In this document: positions 36,268-45,872 of the stretch, one piece after another
Position numbering within the stretch: the stretch's first letter is position 1
Layout of the letters: each line of letters begins with the position of its first letter
Assembly: GCA_050950645.1 (NCBI GenBank)
Contig: JBMNHZ010000010.1
Coordinates: 62,001-126,000, forward strand
DNA: 64,000 nt
Origin: BRH-c25 sp012519325
GTDB lineage: Bacteria > Bacillota > Clostridia > Lutisporales > Lutisporaceae
Direction of reading: 5' to 3'
Translations under genes and position numbers: made by a program
The notes under the pieces: model-generated
Seen by the model: the letters and a program-made list of their open reading frames with translations, nothing else
The model's database searches: none
Told to the model about the DNA's origin: nothing

Positions 36268-37161
36268 CTAGTTCCTCAACCTTGGATCCAATGCATCTCT
36301 TAATCCATCTCCTATCAAATTTATTGAAAAAACAGAAATGGCAATGGCAATACCTGGTATCAATACCAGATGTGGGTAGTCTCTCATGTATTCTCTAGCT
36401 TCAGACAACATATATCCCCATTCAGGCTGGGGAGGTTGAATCCCTAATCCTATAAAACTTAATCCTGCTGCCAGTAATATCATTTTTGCAACAGACATGG
36501 TTCCTTGAACAATAATTGGTCCAATTGCATTTGGCAGGACATCATTAGTAATAATTCTAAAATCTTTTGAACCGCAAGCTCTGGCTGCTTCTATATAATC
36601 TTCTCCAACCACAGTTAACACTGTAGAACGAACAATCCTTGTAAAACCCGGAATTTGTGAAATTGTTATTGCAATCAACAGATTAATCATATTGGGACCC
36701 AAAGCTGAAACAATTGCAATTGCCAAAAGCAAAGCCGGTATGCTAAGTAAAATATCCATTAATCGCATAACAATCTCATCGAATATTCCTCCATAGTAAC
36801 CTGTCATTGCTCCCAAAAAGCCCCCGATTGCCAATGAAATCCCTGTAGTAAAGAAACCAAGGCCAAGTGAAATTCTGGAACCATGAACCATGCGAGCTAA
36901 AAGGTCTCTTCCATATTGATCCGTACCGAAAATATGTTCCTTGGAAGGCTTCTGCAATCTAATATCACCATGCTGCTTAATAGCTAATTCTTCATAGTCT
37001 GCTATGAAATCTGCGCTGAGAGCAATAATTACCAATATACAGAATATAACTAGCCCGATAATGGATAATTTATTCTTTTTCATCCTTCTCCAAATTTCTT
37101 TTTTCTGACTTTTCTTTGAATATTTCTTATCAAAAACACTCTTATTAGGTCTTTCTGACAT
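36268..37161 (-). CDS. oppC: Oligopeptide ABC transporter permease OppC
   Basis: 297 residues from ATG 37161 (MSERPNKSVFDKKYSKKSQK), eight bases after GGGAGGAG; the open frame begins further upstream inside oppB and is not the real start. It has six membrane helices and the binding-protein-dependent permease EAA loop (EDYIEAARACGSKDFRIITN). The N-terminal FGTDQYGRDLLARMVHGSRI is the hallmark OppC/DppC segment. It pairs with OppB in the membrane. Confidence 0.93.
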   Translation of the reverse strand: MSERPNKSVFDKKYSKKSQKKEIWRRMKKNKLSIIGLVIFCILVIIALSADFIADYEELAIKQHGDIRLQKPSKEHIFGTDQYGRDLLARMVHGSRISLGLGFFTTGISLAIGGFLGAMTGYYGGIFDEIVMRLMDILLSIPALLLAIAIVSALGPNMINLLIAITISQIPGFTRIVRSTVLTVVGEDYIEAARACGSKDFRIITNDVLPNAIGPIIVQGTMSVAKMILLAAGLSFIGLGIQPPQPEWGYMLSEAREYMRDYPHLVLIPGIAIAISVFSINLIGDGLRDALDPRLRN

Positions 37162-37189
37162 TTCACACACTCCTCCCACCAATAGATCA

Positions 37190-38119
37190 TTATTTAATAT
37201 ATTTGGAACGTATTCTCGGATCAATAAGTGCATAAATTAAATCAACCAACAGCATTGTAATACATACTAAGATAGCAAAAAATATTATTGAAGCTGTGAC
37301 CTGTGGAGTATCTTTCATTCTAATAGAAGTAATCATTAATGTGGAAATACCCGGCATAGAGAATACTGTTTCAATAAGAATTGCTCCGCCCAGCAGTACT
37401 CCAAATTCGACACCAAGGGATGTTATTACAGGTAATAAAGCATTTTTCAATTCATGTCTGAATATGATAAGTCTTTCACTCGCTCCCTTAGCTCTTGCAG
37501 TCCTTACATAATCTTGACGAATTGTTTCAAGCATTGTTGACCTTGTTAATCGCAGAATATTTGCTGCCGTCGGAGCTGCAAGGGTAAAAACCGGCAGAAC
37601 AAAATGCTTCCAAGTACCTACCCCATTTGATGGAAGCAACTTCAGTTCGACAGAAAAAAGTAATATTAGCAATAATCCGAGCCAAAAGCGCGGTAATGAT
37701 GCAAATACCATTGCACAGGAAGTACAGACCATATCAATTGGTTTGTACTTCTTTACAGCTGATATTATTCCCAAAGGTATTCCAATAATAGCCGTGAGAA
37801 TAACACTGTAAAATGCAAGCTTTAAGGTTACCGGAAACCTTATAATAATTTCTGAAAATACAGGTTTTTGAGTCCTGTAGGATAGCCCGAAATCACCATG
37901 TAAAGCATTCCATATGTACTTGGCATATTTTACAAGCAAAGGATCGTAATAACCAAGCTCTGTATTAAGTTGGACAATAGCTTCTTCAGGAGCATCCTGA
38001 CCTAAAAGCAAAGAAGCAGGATCTCCGGGTGTGAAACTCATAATAAAAAGAACTAAAAAGATTATGCCAAGTAAAATTGGTATAAGAGTCAATAATCGTC
38101 TTATTACATATCGATACAT
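37190..38119 (-). CDS. oppB: Oligopeptide ABC transporter permease OppB
   Basis: 309 residues, six membrane helices, starting MYRYVIRRLLTLIPILLGII, the typical DppB/OppB N terminus, with FTPGDPASLLLGQDAPEEAI. The EAA motif is QDYVRTARAKGASERLIIFR. It is the first gene of the opp cluster and lies 53 bases after the broken amidohydrolase gene, so transcription probably begins further upstream. Confidence 0.93.
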   Translation of the reverse strand: MYRYVIRRLLTLIPILLGIIFLVLFIMSFTPGDPASLLLGQDAPEEAIVQLNTELGYYDPLLVKYAKYIWNALHGDFGLSYRTQKPVFSEIIIRFPVTLKLAFYSVILTAIIGIPLGIISAVKKYKPIDMVCTSCAMVFASLPRFWLGLLLILLFSVELKLLPSNGVGTWKHFVLPVFTLAAPTAANILRLTRSTMLETIRQDYVRTARAKGASERLIIFRHELKNALLPVITSLGVEFGVLLGGAILIETVFSMPGISTLMITSIRMKDTPQVTASIIFFAILVCITMLLVDLIYALIDPRIRSKYIK

Positions 38120-38172
38120 ATGATCTCCCTCTTTCTGGTTTGTATATCTTAATAAATAGATAATCCCTTTAT

Positions 38173-39403
38173 TTATTCTCTTTTATAAATCTCCCCATCC
38201 TTCATTACAAATGAAACTCGACCTAATGCTGAAATATCTTCTAAAGGATTCTCTCTTGTAGATATTATATCCGCCAGTTTTCCGATTTCCAATGTTCCAA
38301 GTCTATCGTCCCATCTTAATAACTCTGCAGCTGTCTTAGTTGCCGAAATAATTGCATCAGCGGGTTTCATGCCGTATTTTACCATAAGGACAAATTCGTA
38401 TGCCTGTTCTCCGTGTTTGTTATACGGAGTTGCTGCATCTGTCCCAAATGCAATTTTCACACCTTTTTTCAGCGATAATTGAAATGCTTTTATTCGAGCT
38501 TGCTCACAGTCTTTTGCTTTTTTAATAGCATATGAAGGGATACTCTTATCGTCAATATGTTCCAAAATCCTTTCCAACGCAATTAATGTAGGTACATGAT
38601 ATATTCCTTTTTCACACATCATTTCGGCTGCTTCTTCATCCATAAATGAACCATGTTCTATTGATGTAACACCTGCTTTAATTGCTGCCTTGATCCCTTT
38701 ATTCCCTATAGCGTGTGCAGCTGAAATCTTACCATTGAATTCAGCTACCTCTATCATTGCTCGCATTTCTTCATAAGTTAGCTCTTGCGGTCCGGCTTCA
38801 TCACTGCTTCCCAATACTGCTGATGTTGCAAGCATTTTAACTTGATCTGCCCCGTATTTAAAGTTAAATCTCGCTGCCTGCCTTGCTTCTTCAACTCCAC
38901 AGACAACCGCCCTCATATGATTTCGACTTCCCCCTTGATATGGAGGTTGAAAGTTAGAATCTCCTGCTCCCCCCCAAAGTATTAACCGGCAATCCGCTGG
39001 TAAAAATTCTGGAACCCCAGTGAATTCCCTGGTCAATTGCATCTCTTAGAGCTACATCACTAAAACCTGCACAACCCATATCTCGAACTGATGTAAATCC
39101 AGCCATTAGATTTGCTTGAATTTGGGGAAGGCCTTTTAGTGCATAAAATGCTGGAGAAAGTGAATAGGACTGCCCAAAGGATTCAAAAGTACCATTTAAG
39201 TTGCAGTGAATATGCGTGTCTATTAAACCTGGCATTACAAATCCGTCTAGTAAGTCAATTACCTCATAATTATCTTCATTGCTTATCTTATCTAATGGAA
39301 GGATATCAATTATTAAATTTTTCCTAATAATAACGGCTATGTTATTCTTTACTGTTTGATTTGATGCACTGAAAAACTTACCGCACTTTATTAACTTATC
39401 CAT
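38173..39403 (-). pseudogene. Metal-dependent amidohydrolase (Xaa-Pro/peptide type) with a frameshift in a G7 run
   Basis: Two overlapping frames, 39403 down to 38954 (149 residues) and 39042 down to 38173, together match the intact paralogue at 43421-44659 along its full length. The first frame carries DTHIHC (metal site 1) and ends after GLPVNTLGG in SRRF; the second resumes GGAGDSNFQPPYQGG and has ADQVKMLA (probable carboxylated lysine), AAHAIG, SIEHGS and FGTDAATP. All catalytic positions are present. The break is the run of seven C on the plus strand (38969-38975); six would restore the frame. It is either a real or phase-variable frameshift or an error. The neighbours are opp and ridA genes. 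Confidence 0.85.
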
Positions 39404-39876
39404 AGCCTGTCTCCTCTCTGCAATTCAAATCTAAAATATTATTAACAACACTTTTTAAAACTATAGAACAGTTTCAAGATTCTCTTCGCTTATACACTTG
39501 CTATATCCGGCATAGTTAAATTCTCATAACAAATTGATAAAATTTATTTATAGCTATTGAAATGTCTACTAGCCCTAAGATGGCCATAACGAGGCCAAAA
39601 GATGTCCCCCGCCAGGTTGCTTGTAAAGTATGTTGTTTAGGGAATACAATCCACAACATCAATTAAGTGTATTTGCAACCCTTTAAAGATACCATAATAA
39701 TATAAATGGTTACAAAACTCCTGGTGACGGACACCGATTCGGCTTAACAGGCGATAGGAATACCCTCTGCATCGTTGAAACGGCGTGTTATAATTTTTTA
39801 TACAATTACTTCCGCCATTATAAAAAACCTTTGGTTATCTACATCGTATTAACTCCTTCAATATATGAATGTTATT
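39404..39876. other. 473-base gap without a gene
   Basis: The sequence is AT-rich at both ends with a more GC-balanced core (about 39570-39790) containing repeats such as GATGGCCATAACGAGGCCAA and GACGGACACCGATTCGGCTT. The core looks like the decayed end of a mobile element rather than a promoter region, but no open frame or convincing inverted terminal repeat is seen. Confidence 0.3.
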
Positions 39877-40263
39877 TTAGTTATTGTCTGAATCTCTTAA
39901 TAACGCAATTGCTTCAATTTCACAAAGTGCATTGTAAGGTAAACCTTTAACAGAAATACAGGTGCGTACAGGCAGGCTTGTAAAGTGTTTCCTGTAAACT
40001 TCATTAAAAACATCATAGTCATTTATATCTGACAGATAGCAATTAGTTTTTATAATCCTTTCTAATCCGATTCCATTAGCCTCAACCACTTCTTTAATGT
40101 TTTTTACGACCTGCTCTATTTGGCTCCTAATATCGTCCCCTGCCATTTTACCCGTTTTGGGATCAATACCAATTTGTCCGGATAAGTATAAAATATCTCC
40201 AGCCTTTCTTGAATCAGAAAGAATTTTATGTGCGTTTGAATTACTTGTCTTGTTTTCTGTCAC
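39877..40263 (-). CDS. RidA family protein (reactive enamine/imine deaminase)
   Basis: 128 residues, full length. It has the trimeric RidA fold signature, with YLSGQIGIDPKTGKMAGDDI and the conserved PVRTCISVKGLPYNALCEIE containing the active-site Arg and a Glu. RidA proteins hydrolyse 2-aminoacrylate-type imines arising from PLP enzymes; some homologues in peptide catabolic clusters have other substrates. It lies between the broken amidohydrolase and an M24 peptidase on the same strand. Confidence 0.9.
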   Translation of the reverse strand: MTENKTSNSNAHKILSDSRKAGDILYLSGQIGIDPKTGKMAGDDIRSQIEQVVKNIKEVVEANGIGLERIIKTNCYLSDINDYDVFNEVYRKHFTSLPVRTCISVKGLPYNALCEIEAIALLRDSDNN

Positions 40264-40295
40264 GGATAAACCTCCTCATATAATAATAGATTTTC

Positions 40296-41420
40296 TTATA
40301 ATATTGATGGAACCCCAGGATCGAAAGTATGATTTGAAAGTATCTTAGGGCCGTCAGGTGTAATCTGCACCAAATCTTCTATATGAAACATGCGTCCCTC
40401 TGTCATAACCACTGGTTCAAGATTGAACACCATATTTTCTTCTAAAGCAAAATCTTCCTTTGGAGAAAGCATTGGAAATTCGTGTAAACCGATTCCTAAA
40501 GAATGTCCTATATGCGGTGTGGAAAAAGGCAAGTTGTACTCCTTAAACTTTCTTAAACATATATTGTATAATTCTGCTGCTGTAACACCAATCTTCATGC
40601 AAGACATAACATATTGATAAACTTCGGTAACCCTATTATAAATGTCCAAATATTTTGGATTTGGTTTTCCTATCATAACTGTTCTTGCAAAATCAGAATT
40701 ATAGTTTCCTATGTATGAGCCTCCAAAATCCAGACGCATTACTTCGCCGTCTTCCATAATTGTATCATTTGGAAGAGCATGTACCTGAACGGATTTTTCT
40801 CCTGAGCCCATTACGAAAAATGTGATCTTATCTATACCACCGTTTAACATATTTATTTTTACTTTGTTTGCAAACTCCTTTTCGGTGCATCCTGGATGTA
40901 CTTCTTTAAGAGCTTTCTCAAATGATTCTCTGGTAATATTTGCTGCTTTACTTAGTATAGCTATTTCTTTGTCTTCTTTAATCATCCTTACTTTATCGAA
41001 AAGACGTGTACAGCTGACAAAATTAGCCTTTGGCATTCTTTCAATCAATTCTATATAATAATGAGCCATTAAGTAATCTAATTCAATACCAACTTTTTTC
41101 TTTTCAAATCCCTTTTCCTTTAATACTTCTGCCAGGAATTGTATTGGAGATTCTTGAAATTCAATATAATATCTCTTGTCCTTTATCCAAGTTTCTGTAT
41201 CAACAGTACCTTTTTCTATACCACAGGCAATCATTGTCGGTTCCCCTACAAGAGGAAGTACAACTATGGCCAGTCTGTCCCTTATATCAGTCTGAGTCAT
41301 TATATAAGTTTCTGCAAAATACAAAGTATTTTCCGGAGATATTACTACTGCAACATCCAGCCCTTCTTTTTCCATATGCTTTTTTAATCTGTCATATCTG
41401 CTAACATTTTTCTTTAACAT
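40296..41420 (-). CDS. M24 family metallopeptidase (Xaa-Pro dipeptidase type)
   Basis: 374 residues from ATG 41420 (MLKKNVSRYDRL), seven bases behind GGAGGG; an upstream in-frame start at 41480 is unlikely. The N-terminal creatinase-like domain spans about residues 1-130. The pita-bread catalytic domain retains all five metal ligands: MRLDFGGSY and NSDFARTV (two Asp), GHSLGIGLHEFP (His), FNLEPVV and HIEDLVQI (two Glu). It cleaves Xaa-Pro-type dipeptides. The position next to opp, RidA and amidohydrolases argues for intracellular breakdown of imported peptides. Confidence 0.9.
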   Translation of the reverse strand: MLKKNVSRYDRLKKHMEKEGLDVAVVISPENTLYFAETYIMTQTDIRDRLAIVVLPLVGEPTMIACGIEKGTVDTETWIKDKRYYIEFQESPIQFLAEVLKEKGFEKKKVGIELDYLMAHYYIELIERMPKANFVSCTRLFDKVRMIKEDKEIAILSKAANITRESFEKALKEVHPGCTEKEFANKVKINMLNGGIDKITFFVMGSGEKSVQVHALPNDTIMEDGEVMRLDFGGSYIGNYNSDFARTVMIGKPNPKYLDIYNRVTEVYQYVMSCMKIGVTAAELYNICLRKFKEYNLPFSTPHIGHSLGIGLHEFPMLSPKEDFALEENMVFNLEPVVMTEGRMFHIEDLVQITPDGPKILSNHTFDPGVPSIL

Positions 41421-41658
41421 AATAACCCTCCTACATTCTCTGCTCGTTTTTCTGTAAAATGACTTTGTCACTTTGTCCAAGTTATGTAGATTTAGAATTG
41501 AATTTGTATATTTAGTTATAAAAAGGCTTCTTAATTTTCCATATGGAACTTAATAAATATCAGGTAAATTATAAGAAATATCACCAAAAATTTACTTAGA
41601 ACTATATTTAATATTTACAGGTTACACAGTTTTAAAGAGTACTGTTGTATTGTTGTAA

Positions 41659-41705
41659 ATGCCCTGATTGTTGATAGATACTTTATGCCAATCAACCAGG
41701 GCATT
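41659..41705 (-). terminator. Terminator-like hairpin after the oppA-type gene
   Basis: AATGCCCTG (41659-41667) pairs with CAGGGCATT (41697-41705), with inner arms TTGAT/ATCAA. No strong T run follows on the minus strand, so it may stabilise the transcript end instead. Confidence 0.5.
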
Positions 41706-41730
41706 AATTGCAAACTATATACTATCTAGT

Positions 41731-43308
41731 TTATTTCTCCCACTCAAGATATTTAAGCTGGACTCCTACGAACTTATCATAGCCATTAATCTTTAAGCCT
41801 TTTGTAATAGCGTAGCTTTTTTGAGGATAATATATTGGTGCCATATAAGCTTCTTCAGAGGTTCTAATTAAAATTGATTCCAAAATTTTGAATCTTTTTT
41901 CTGGATCCAGTTCTCTTTTCTGTAGCAGATTTTGTTCTTCGATCCATTCATCCTGTATACCGGCAAATGGGACAGAACCTCTCTTACTTATTACATCCAA
42001 AGCATTATCGCCATCGGAGTTTAAGTTCAGATGAGTTGATGCCATAACAAAATCACCATTTTTTAAGCTGTCAATAAAGGCATTGTTTTCAACTACCTGG
42101 ACTGTAGTTTTTATTCCAATTTCCTTCAAGTTTTCCAAAGCAATTTCCGCAACCTTTTTACCTTTTCCATCGCGAGTAATTAATGCATCAAACTCGAAAC
42201 CATTTTCATATCCGGCTTCTTTCATAAGTTCCTTTGCTTTTTCAACATTGTATTCATAATATGGGATATTCTCACTATAGCCAAACATTCCTTGGTTTGC
42301 GACACTTCTGGCTGGAACTGCCATGCCCTCTTCAGCTACTTGAATCATAAATTCCTTATCCAAGCAATAATTGATAGCTTGGCGAACCTTTTTATTCTTT
42401 AAGGGCTCAATTGTATTATCTCTTTGATTAAACATTAAGAAATTGACCATTCCACATGGATGTGAGAAAAAATCAAGGTTTTCGTTCTCTTTAATGCTTT
42501 TCACAGATGCCATTGGAAAGTCCCTGGATAAATTCAGTTCTCCGGTCTCTAATGCAACTACCTGTGTATTTGCATCCGGAATAATTTTAAATATCGCTCT
42601 CTTTATTTTAGGCTTAATATCCCCATGATAATCTTCAAAAGCTTCCAGTACTACTCCTGTTGTGGGATCATAAGATACAAACTTATATGGACCGCAAGAA
42701 ACTATCGTATCTTTATACTTGTTTGTCTCATTATATGCTTTTTCAGAGTACATTTTAACGTTTATCGCACAAATATAAAGGAAATTTGATGACGGATTAT
42801 TTAAGTAAACATCTACCGTGTAATCATCCACCAGTTTAACCTCTTTAATCTGGCTTGCAGTTGCAGCTTGAAAAGCTTTGTATTCAGTCATCATCAAATT
42901 AAAGGTAAAAACCGCGTCGCTTGCTTTCAGTTCTGTGCCGTCATGAAACTTAATCCCTTTCTTAATAACAAATCTATATTTGTTTTCACCTTCAACCCAT
43001 TCCCAGCTTTCTGCAACATTCGGAATAATAGTCCCATCTTCAGCCACGTTTAGAAAAGTATCATATACATTTGATATACATTCATTCGTAACAATATTTT
43101 GCATTGCAAAGGTATCCAATGTCTGTAGTTCAGTCGCCAAAGAAATAATGACTTCATCCGTATTTTTTATCAATGGATTTCCATTACTTGATGTACCGCT
43201 TTCGGGAACCGTATTATCTTTTGGCGGCACTTTAGAGCTTGTGCAACCCGCAAGCGAAGATAAGACTAGTATTCCAATTAGCATAAAACTTAAAATATTT
43301 TTTTTCAT
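41731..43308 (-). CDS. oppA: Peptide ABC transporter substrate-binding lipoprotein (OppA/DppA, family 5)
   Basis: 525 residues. A lipobox LSSLAGC (about residue 22) anchors the protein to the outside of the membrane. The family 5 motif is present (AESWEWVEGENKYRFVIKKG with IKFHDGTELKASDAVFTFN), as are later VRQAINYCLDKEFMIQVAEE and FDALITRDGKGKKVAEIALE. It captures peptides for OppBCDF encoded downstream. Unusually, it is not the first gene of the transporter operon, being separated from it by peptidase genes. Confidence 0.92.
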   Translation of the reverse strand: MKKNILSFMLIGILVLSSLAGCTSSKVPPKDNTVPESGTSSNGNPLIKNTDEVIISLATELQTLDTFAMQNIVTNECISNVYDTFLNVAEDGTIIPNVAESWEWVEGENKYRFVIKKGIKFHDGTELKASDAVFTFNLMMTEYKAFQAATASQIKEVKLVDDYTVDVYLNNPSSNFLYICAINVKMYSEKAYNETNKYKDTIVSCGPYKFVSYDPTTGVVLEAFEDYHGDIKPKIKRAIFKIIPDANTQVVALETGELNLSRDFPMASVKSIKENENLDFFSHPCGMVNFLMFNQRDNTIEPLKNKKVRQAINYCLDKEFMIQVAEEGMAVPARSVANQGMFGYSENIPYYEYNVEKAKELMKEAGYENGFEFDALITRDGKGKKVAEIALENLKEIGIKTTVQVVENNAFIDSLKNGDFVMASTHLNLNSDGDNALDVISKRGSVPFAGIQDEWIEEQNLLQKRELDPEKRFKILESILIRTSEEAYMAPIYYPQKSYAITKGLKINGYDKFVGVQLKYLEWEK

Positions 43309-43420
43309 ATTATTTCCTCCCCTAATTATATTTTAGATGGTTTGCTTAAAGTGACTTATGTTTTAGTTATGTTAATAGGATTTCCATATGATTAAGAAGC
43401 CCTTTAATCATACAATTTAA

Positions 43421-44659
43421 TTAATTATTCTTATAAACCGTTCCGTCTTTCATCACAAAGCTTACATTCTTCATTACCTTCATATCAACCAATGGGTTCC
43501 CGTCAACAGCTATAATGTCTGCCAGCTTTCCCTTTTCAATGGTACCGATTTTGTTATCCCATCTTAATAGCTCAGACCCGGTTTTAGTTGCAGAAATCAA
43601 TACATGTTCCGGTTTCATTCCAATTTTTTCAACCATTAATACAAGCTCTTCTGCCTGTGTCCCATGATAAACATAAGGAGCGGCCACATCGGTTCCTAAA
43701 GCGATTTTTACTCCTTTTTCGTAAGCCATTCGTATATTATTGGAATGAACTTTTTGGCACATTCTCGCTTTTTTCATTGCATAATCGGCGATTTCTCCTT
43801 CTTTGGCCATGTTAAGCATACGAAGTGATGCTATAATTGTTGGAACCAAATACGTTCCTTTTTCGATCATCATTTCCGCAGTTTCTTCATCAATATAAGT
43901 ACCGTGTTCAACAGAAGTAACCCCCGCCTTTACCGCACACCTGATCCCATTCAACCCATGAGCATGTGTAGCTGTTGTTTTACCTCTGAATTCTGCCACT
44001 TCAACAATTGCCCTCATCTCTTCATAAGTCAGTTCCTGAGGTCCGGGGTCATCCCCTACTGACATTACTCCGTATGTAGACATGAACTTGATATAGTCCG
44101 CACCATATTTGAAGTTGAAACGAGCTGCTTGACGAGCTTGATCCGGTCCACATACGATTGCTCTTACATTATTCCTGTCGCCACCCGAGTATGGCGGTTG
44201 AAGTGAACTATCTCCATGTCCGCCCGTAGCATTTATCGGAAGACCCGCTACCATCATTCTCGGACCCCAATGATAACCTTCATTGATTGCATCCCTTATT
44301 GCAACATCAGCAAATCCGGGAGCTCCAGCATCTCTTATTGTAGTAAATCCTCCCATCAAGTCATCTTGAACCCATTTTAACCCTCTTAACGCGTAAGTCG
44401 GTATAGAAATCGAGTACATAGCACCATCCGTTAAATCCTGGAAACTGCCGTTTGCCCAACAGTGTGTGTGAGCATCAATTAAGCCGGGCATCACGAATTT
44501 TTCACTTAAATCAATCACATCGAAATTTCCCAAATCCCCTACCTGAGATATCCCCAACACATCTGAAATCTTGTTGCCGTCGATTACTATTGCCATGTTT
44601 TGTTCGGTTGCCTCATTTGTAGCTCTGAATAGCATTCCGCATTTAATAAGTTTTTTCAT
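43421..44659 (-). CDS. Metal-dependent amidohydrolase (imidazolonepropionase/prolidase-like)
   Basis: 412 residues from ATG 44659 (MKKLIKCGMLFRATNEATEQ), seven bases behind GAGAGGTGAGAG. Motifs of the binuclear amidohydrolase superfamily: DAHTHCW (H-x-H), ADYIKFMS (bridging carboxylated Lys), ATHAHG and SVEHGT (two metal His), LGTDVAAP (catalytic Asp). This subgroup includes enzymes acting on L-Xaa-L-Pro/Arg/Lys dipeptides and N-acyl derivatives; exact substrate is unknown. It is the intact paralogue of the broken gene at 38173-39403, sharing about half its residues. Confidence 0.9.
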   Translation of the reverse strand: MKKLIKCGMLFRATNEATEQNMAIVIDGNKISDVLGISQVGDLGNFDVIDLSEKFVMPGLIDAHTHCWANGSFQDLTDGAMYSISIPTYALRGLKWVQDDLMGGFTTIRDAGAPGFADVAIRDAINEGYHWGPRMMVAGLPINATGGHGDSSLQPPYSGGDRNNVRAIVCGPDQARQAARFNFKYGADYIKFMSTYGVMSVGDDPGPQELTYEEMRAIVEVAEFRGKTTATHAHGLNGIRCAVKAGVTSVEHGTYIDEETAEMMIEKGTYLVPTIIASLRMLNMAKEGEIADYAMKKARMCQKVHSNNIRMAYEKGVKIALGTDVAAPYVYHGTQAEELVLMVEKIGMKPEHVLISATKTGSELLRWDNKIGTIEKGKLADIIAVDGNPLVDMKVMKNVSFVMKDGTVYKNN

Positions 44660-44917
44660 GCTCTCACCTCTCCATAAATAATATTTAATAGCCATGTGCA
44701 TAATCCAAACCCATTGATATAGGCGGTCTCTATGCACATAAAATTTGTTTACCACTCAATATATGATAGGATTTCCTCCCGTAAATGTCGAATTAAGTAA
44801 TCATCACAATCAATAATCCGCAAAAACAGGAGGAACCCCTATGCATCAACAATTAATAAGGTTTGCCGCGTCATGTTCTCTTTAATGCCTTCTGGTAAAT
44901 AAAATGTATTAAGTTAC

Positions 44918-45550
44918 TTATTTATTTCTTATTTCTTCCAAATATGTATACAAAGTATATTTTGATATATTAAAATATTCACAAACACGATTACTCGATT
45001 TTGTAATAAGAAAAATTCCTTTATTGTCCAAATATTCCAAAGCCTTTAGTTTTTCTTCTTTTGTCATTAGGGTGGGAGGTTTTCCGATTAATGCTTCGCA
45101 TTCCTTTATGTAATAGTTCATCATACCTTTTATATCATCAGGATAACCCTCTTTTATGTCTTTATCTGTTTTATGCTGGATGATTTTTTCAATAGCATTT
45201 TTACCTATTAATAAATCTGAAATATCATAGTTAATGCATATAGCCCCAATTACGTTCTTGTCTTCATCTTCAATAATAGTGGTAGAAGAAACGAGTATTC
45301 TACCTTTATCAGTTTTATTTATATATACCGGATTCCTATAGAAATCCTTGCTGAAGTATTCTTCAAAAAATTGATGAGTACTGCTTTCTCCAACACTTCT
45401 TTCTGTCACATGACCATTTTCTATAGCAATTATTCTTGAATCAAAGTTATTAATCTCATGTAGAACTACCTCGCAATTTTCACCAAAATGAAGTGAAATA
45501 TTCTTAATGAATCTTTTTAGAAAATCCATTTCATCCAGTAATTGTTTCAA
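44918..45550 (-). CDS. YheO/DauR-type transcriptional regulator
   Basis: 210 residues. The N-terminal YheO-like PAS domain (about 1-115) shows NCEVVLHEINNFDSRIIAIE and VIGAICINYDISDLL; the C-terminal helix-turn-helix (about 150-210) reads KLKALEYLDNKGIFLITKSS with NRVCEYFNISKYTLYTYLEE. DauR-type proteins control amino-acid catabolism genes, so this protein likely controls the following peptide island. It is transcribed in the same direction as that island and is its first gene; binding sites were not identified. Confidence 0.85.
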   Translation of the reverse strand: MKQLLDEMDFLKRFIKNISLHFGENCEVVLHEINNFDSRIIAIENGHVTERSVGESSTHQFFEEYFSKDFYRNPVYINKTDKGRILVSSTTIIEDEDKNVIGAICINYDISDLLIGKNAIEKIIQHKTDKDIKEGYPDDIKGMMNYYIKECEALIGKPPTLMTKEEKLKALEYLDNKGIFLITKSSNRVCEYFNISKYTLYTYLEEIRNK

Positions 45551-45821
45551 CGTGTTCCTCCCCCTTTAAACCTTTAATATTTCTTTTTCCAAAAACACCT
45601 CTCTATTAGTCAAAAACTAGTTATTAAGACTTATTATAACAACCGTTATTCTCAAAGTTAAACTTTTTGTTATCCCTAATTTTTATTATTCTTGTATAAC
45701 TTATTTATTGTAATATAATCTATTACTGTAATATTCTTTTTTCAATGGAAATTTTGATATTCGATAAATGGAAAGCAACTCAACTATTACTTTAACAGCT
45801 GAATTCAAAATACCGATAAAT

Positions 45822-45856
45822 AAAAAGGACTGTTTCCAAACGAACAATCCTTTTTT
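45822..45856 (-). terminator. Terminator of the thiolase-fabG operon
   Basis: AAAAAGGACTGTT (45822-45834) pairs with AACAATCCTTTTTT (45843-45856) with one G-T pair, and T runs on both strands make it bidirectional. The remaining 45551-45821 gap is AT-rich and holds the regulator's promoter region. Confidence 0.8.
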
Positions 45857-45872
45857 GATATTCAAAATACTA

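Noticed and set aside
38173..39042. Independent amidohydrolase gene starting at 39042
   Set aside because: It lacks the N-terminal H-x-H metal site and overlaps the frame that contains it; the paralogue shows both are one gene.
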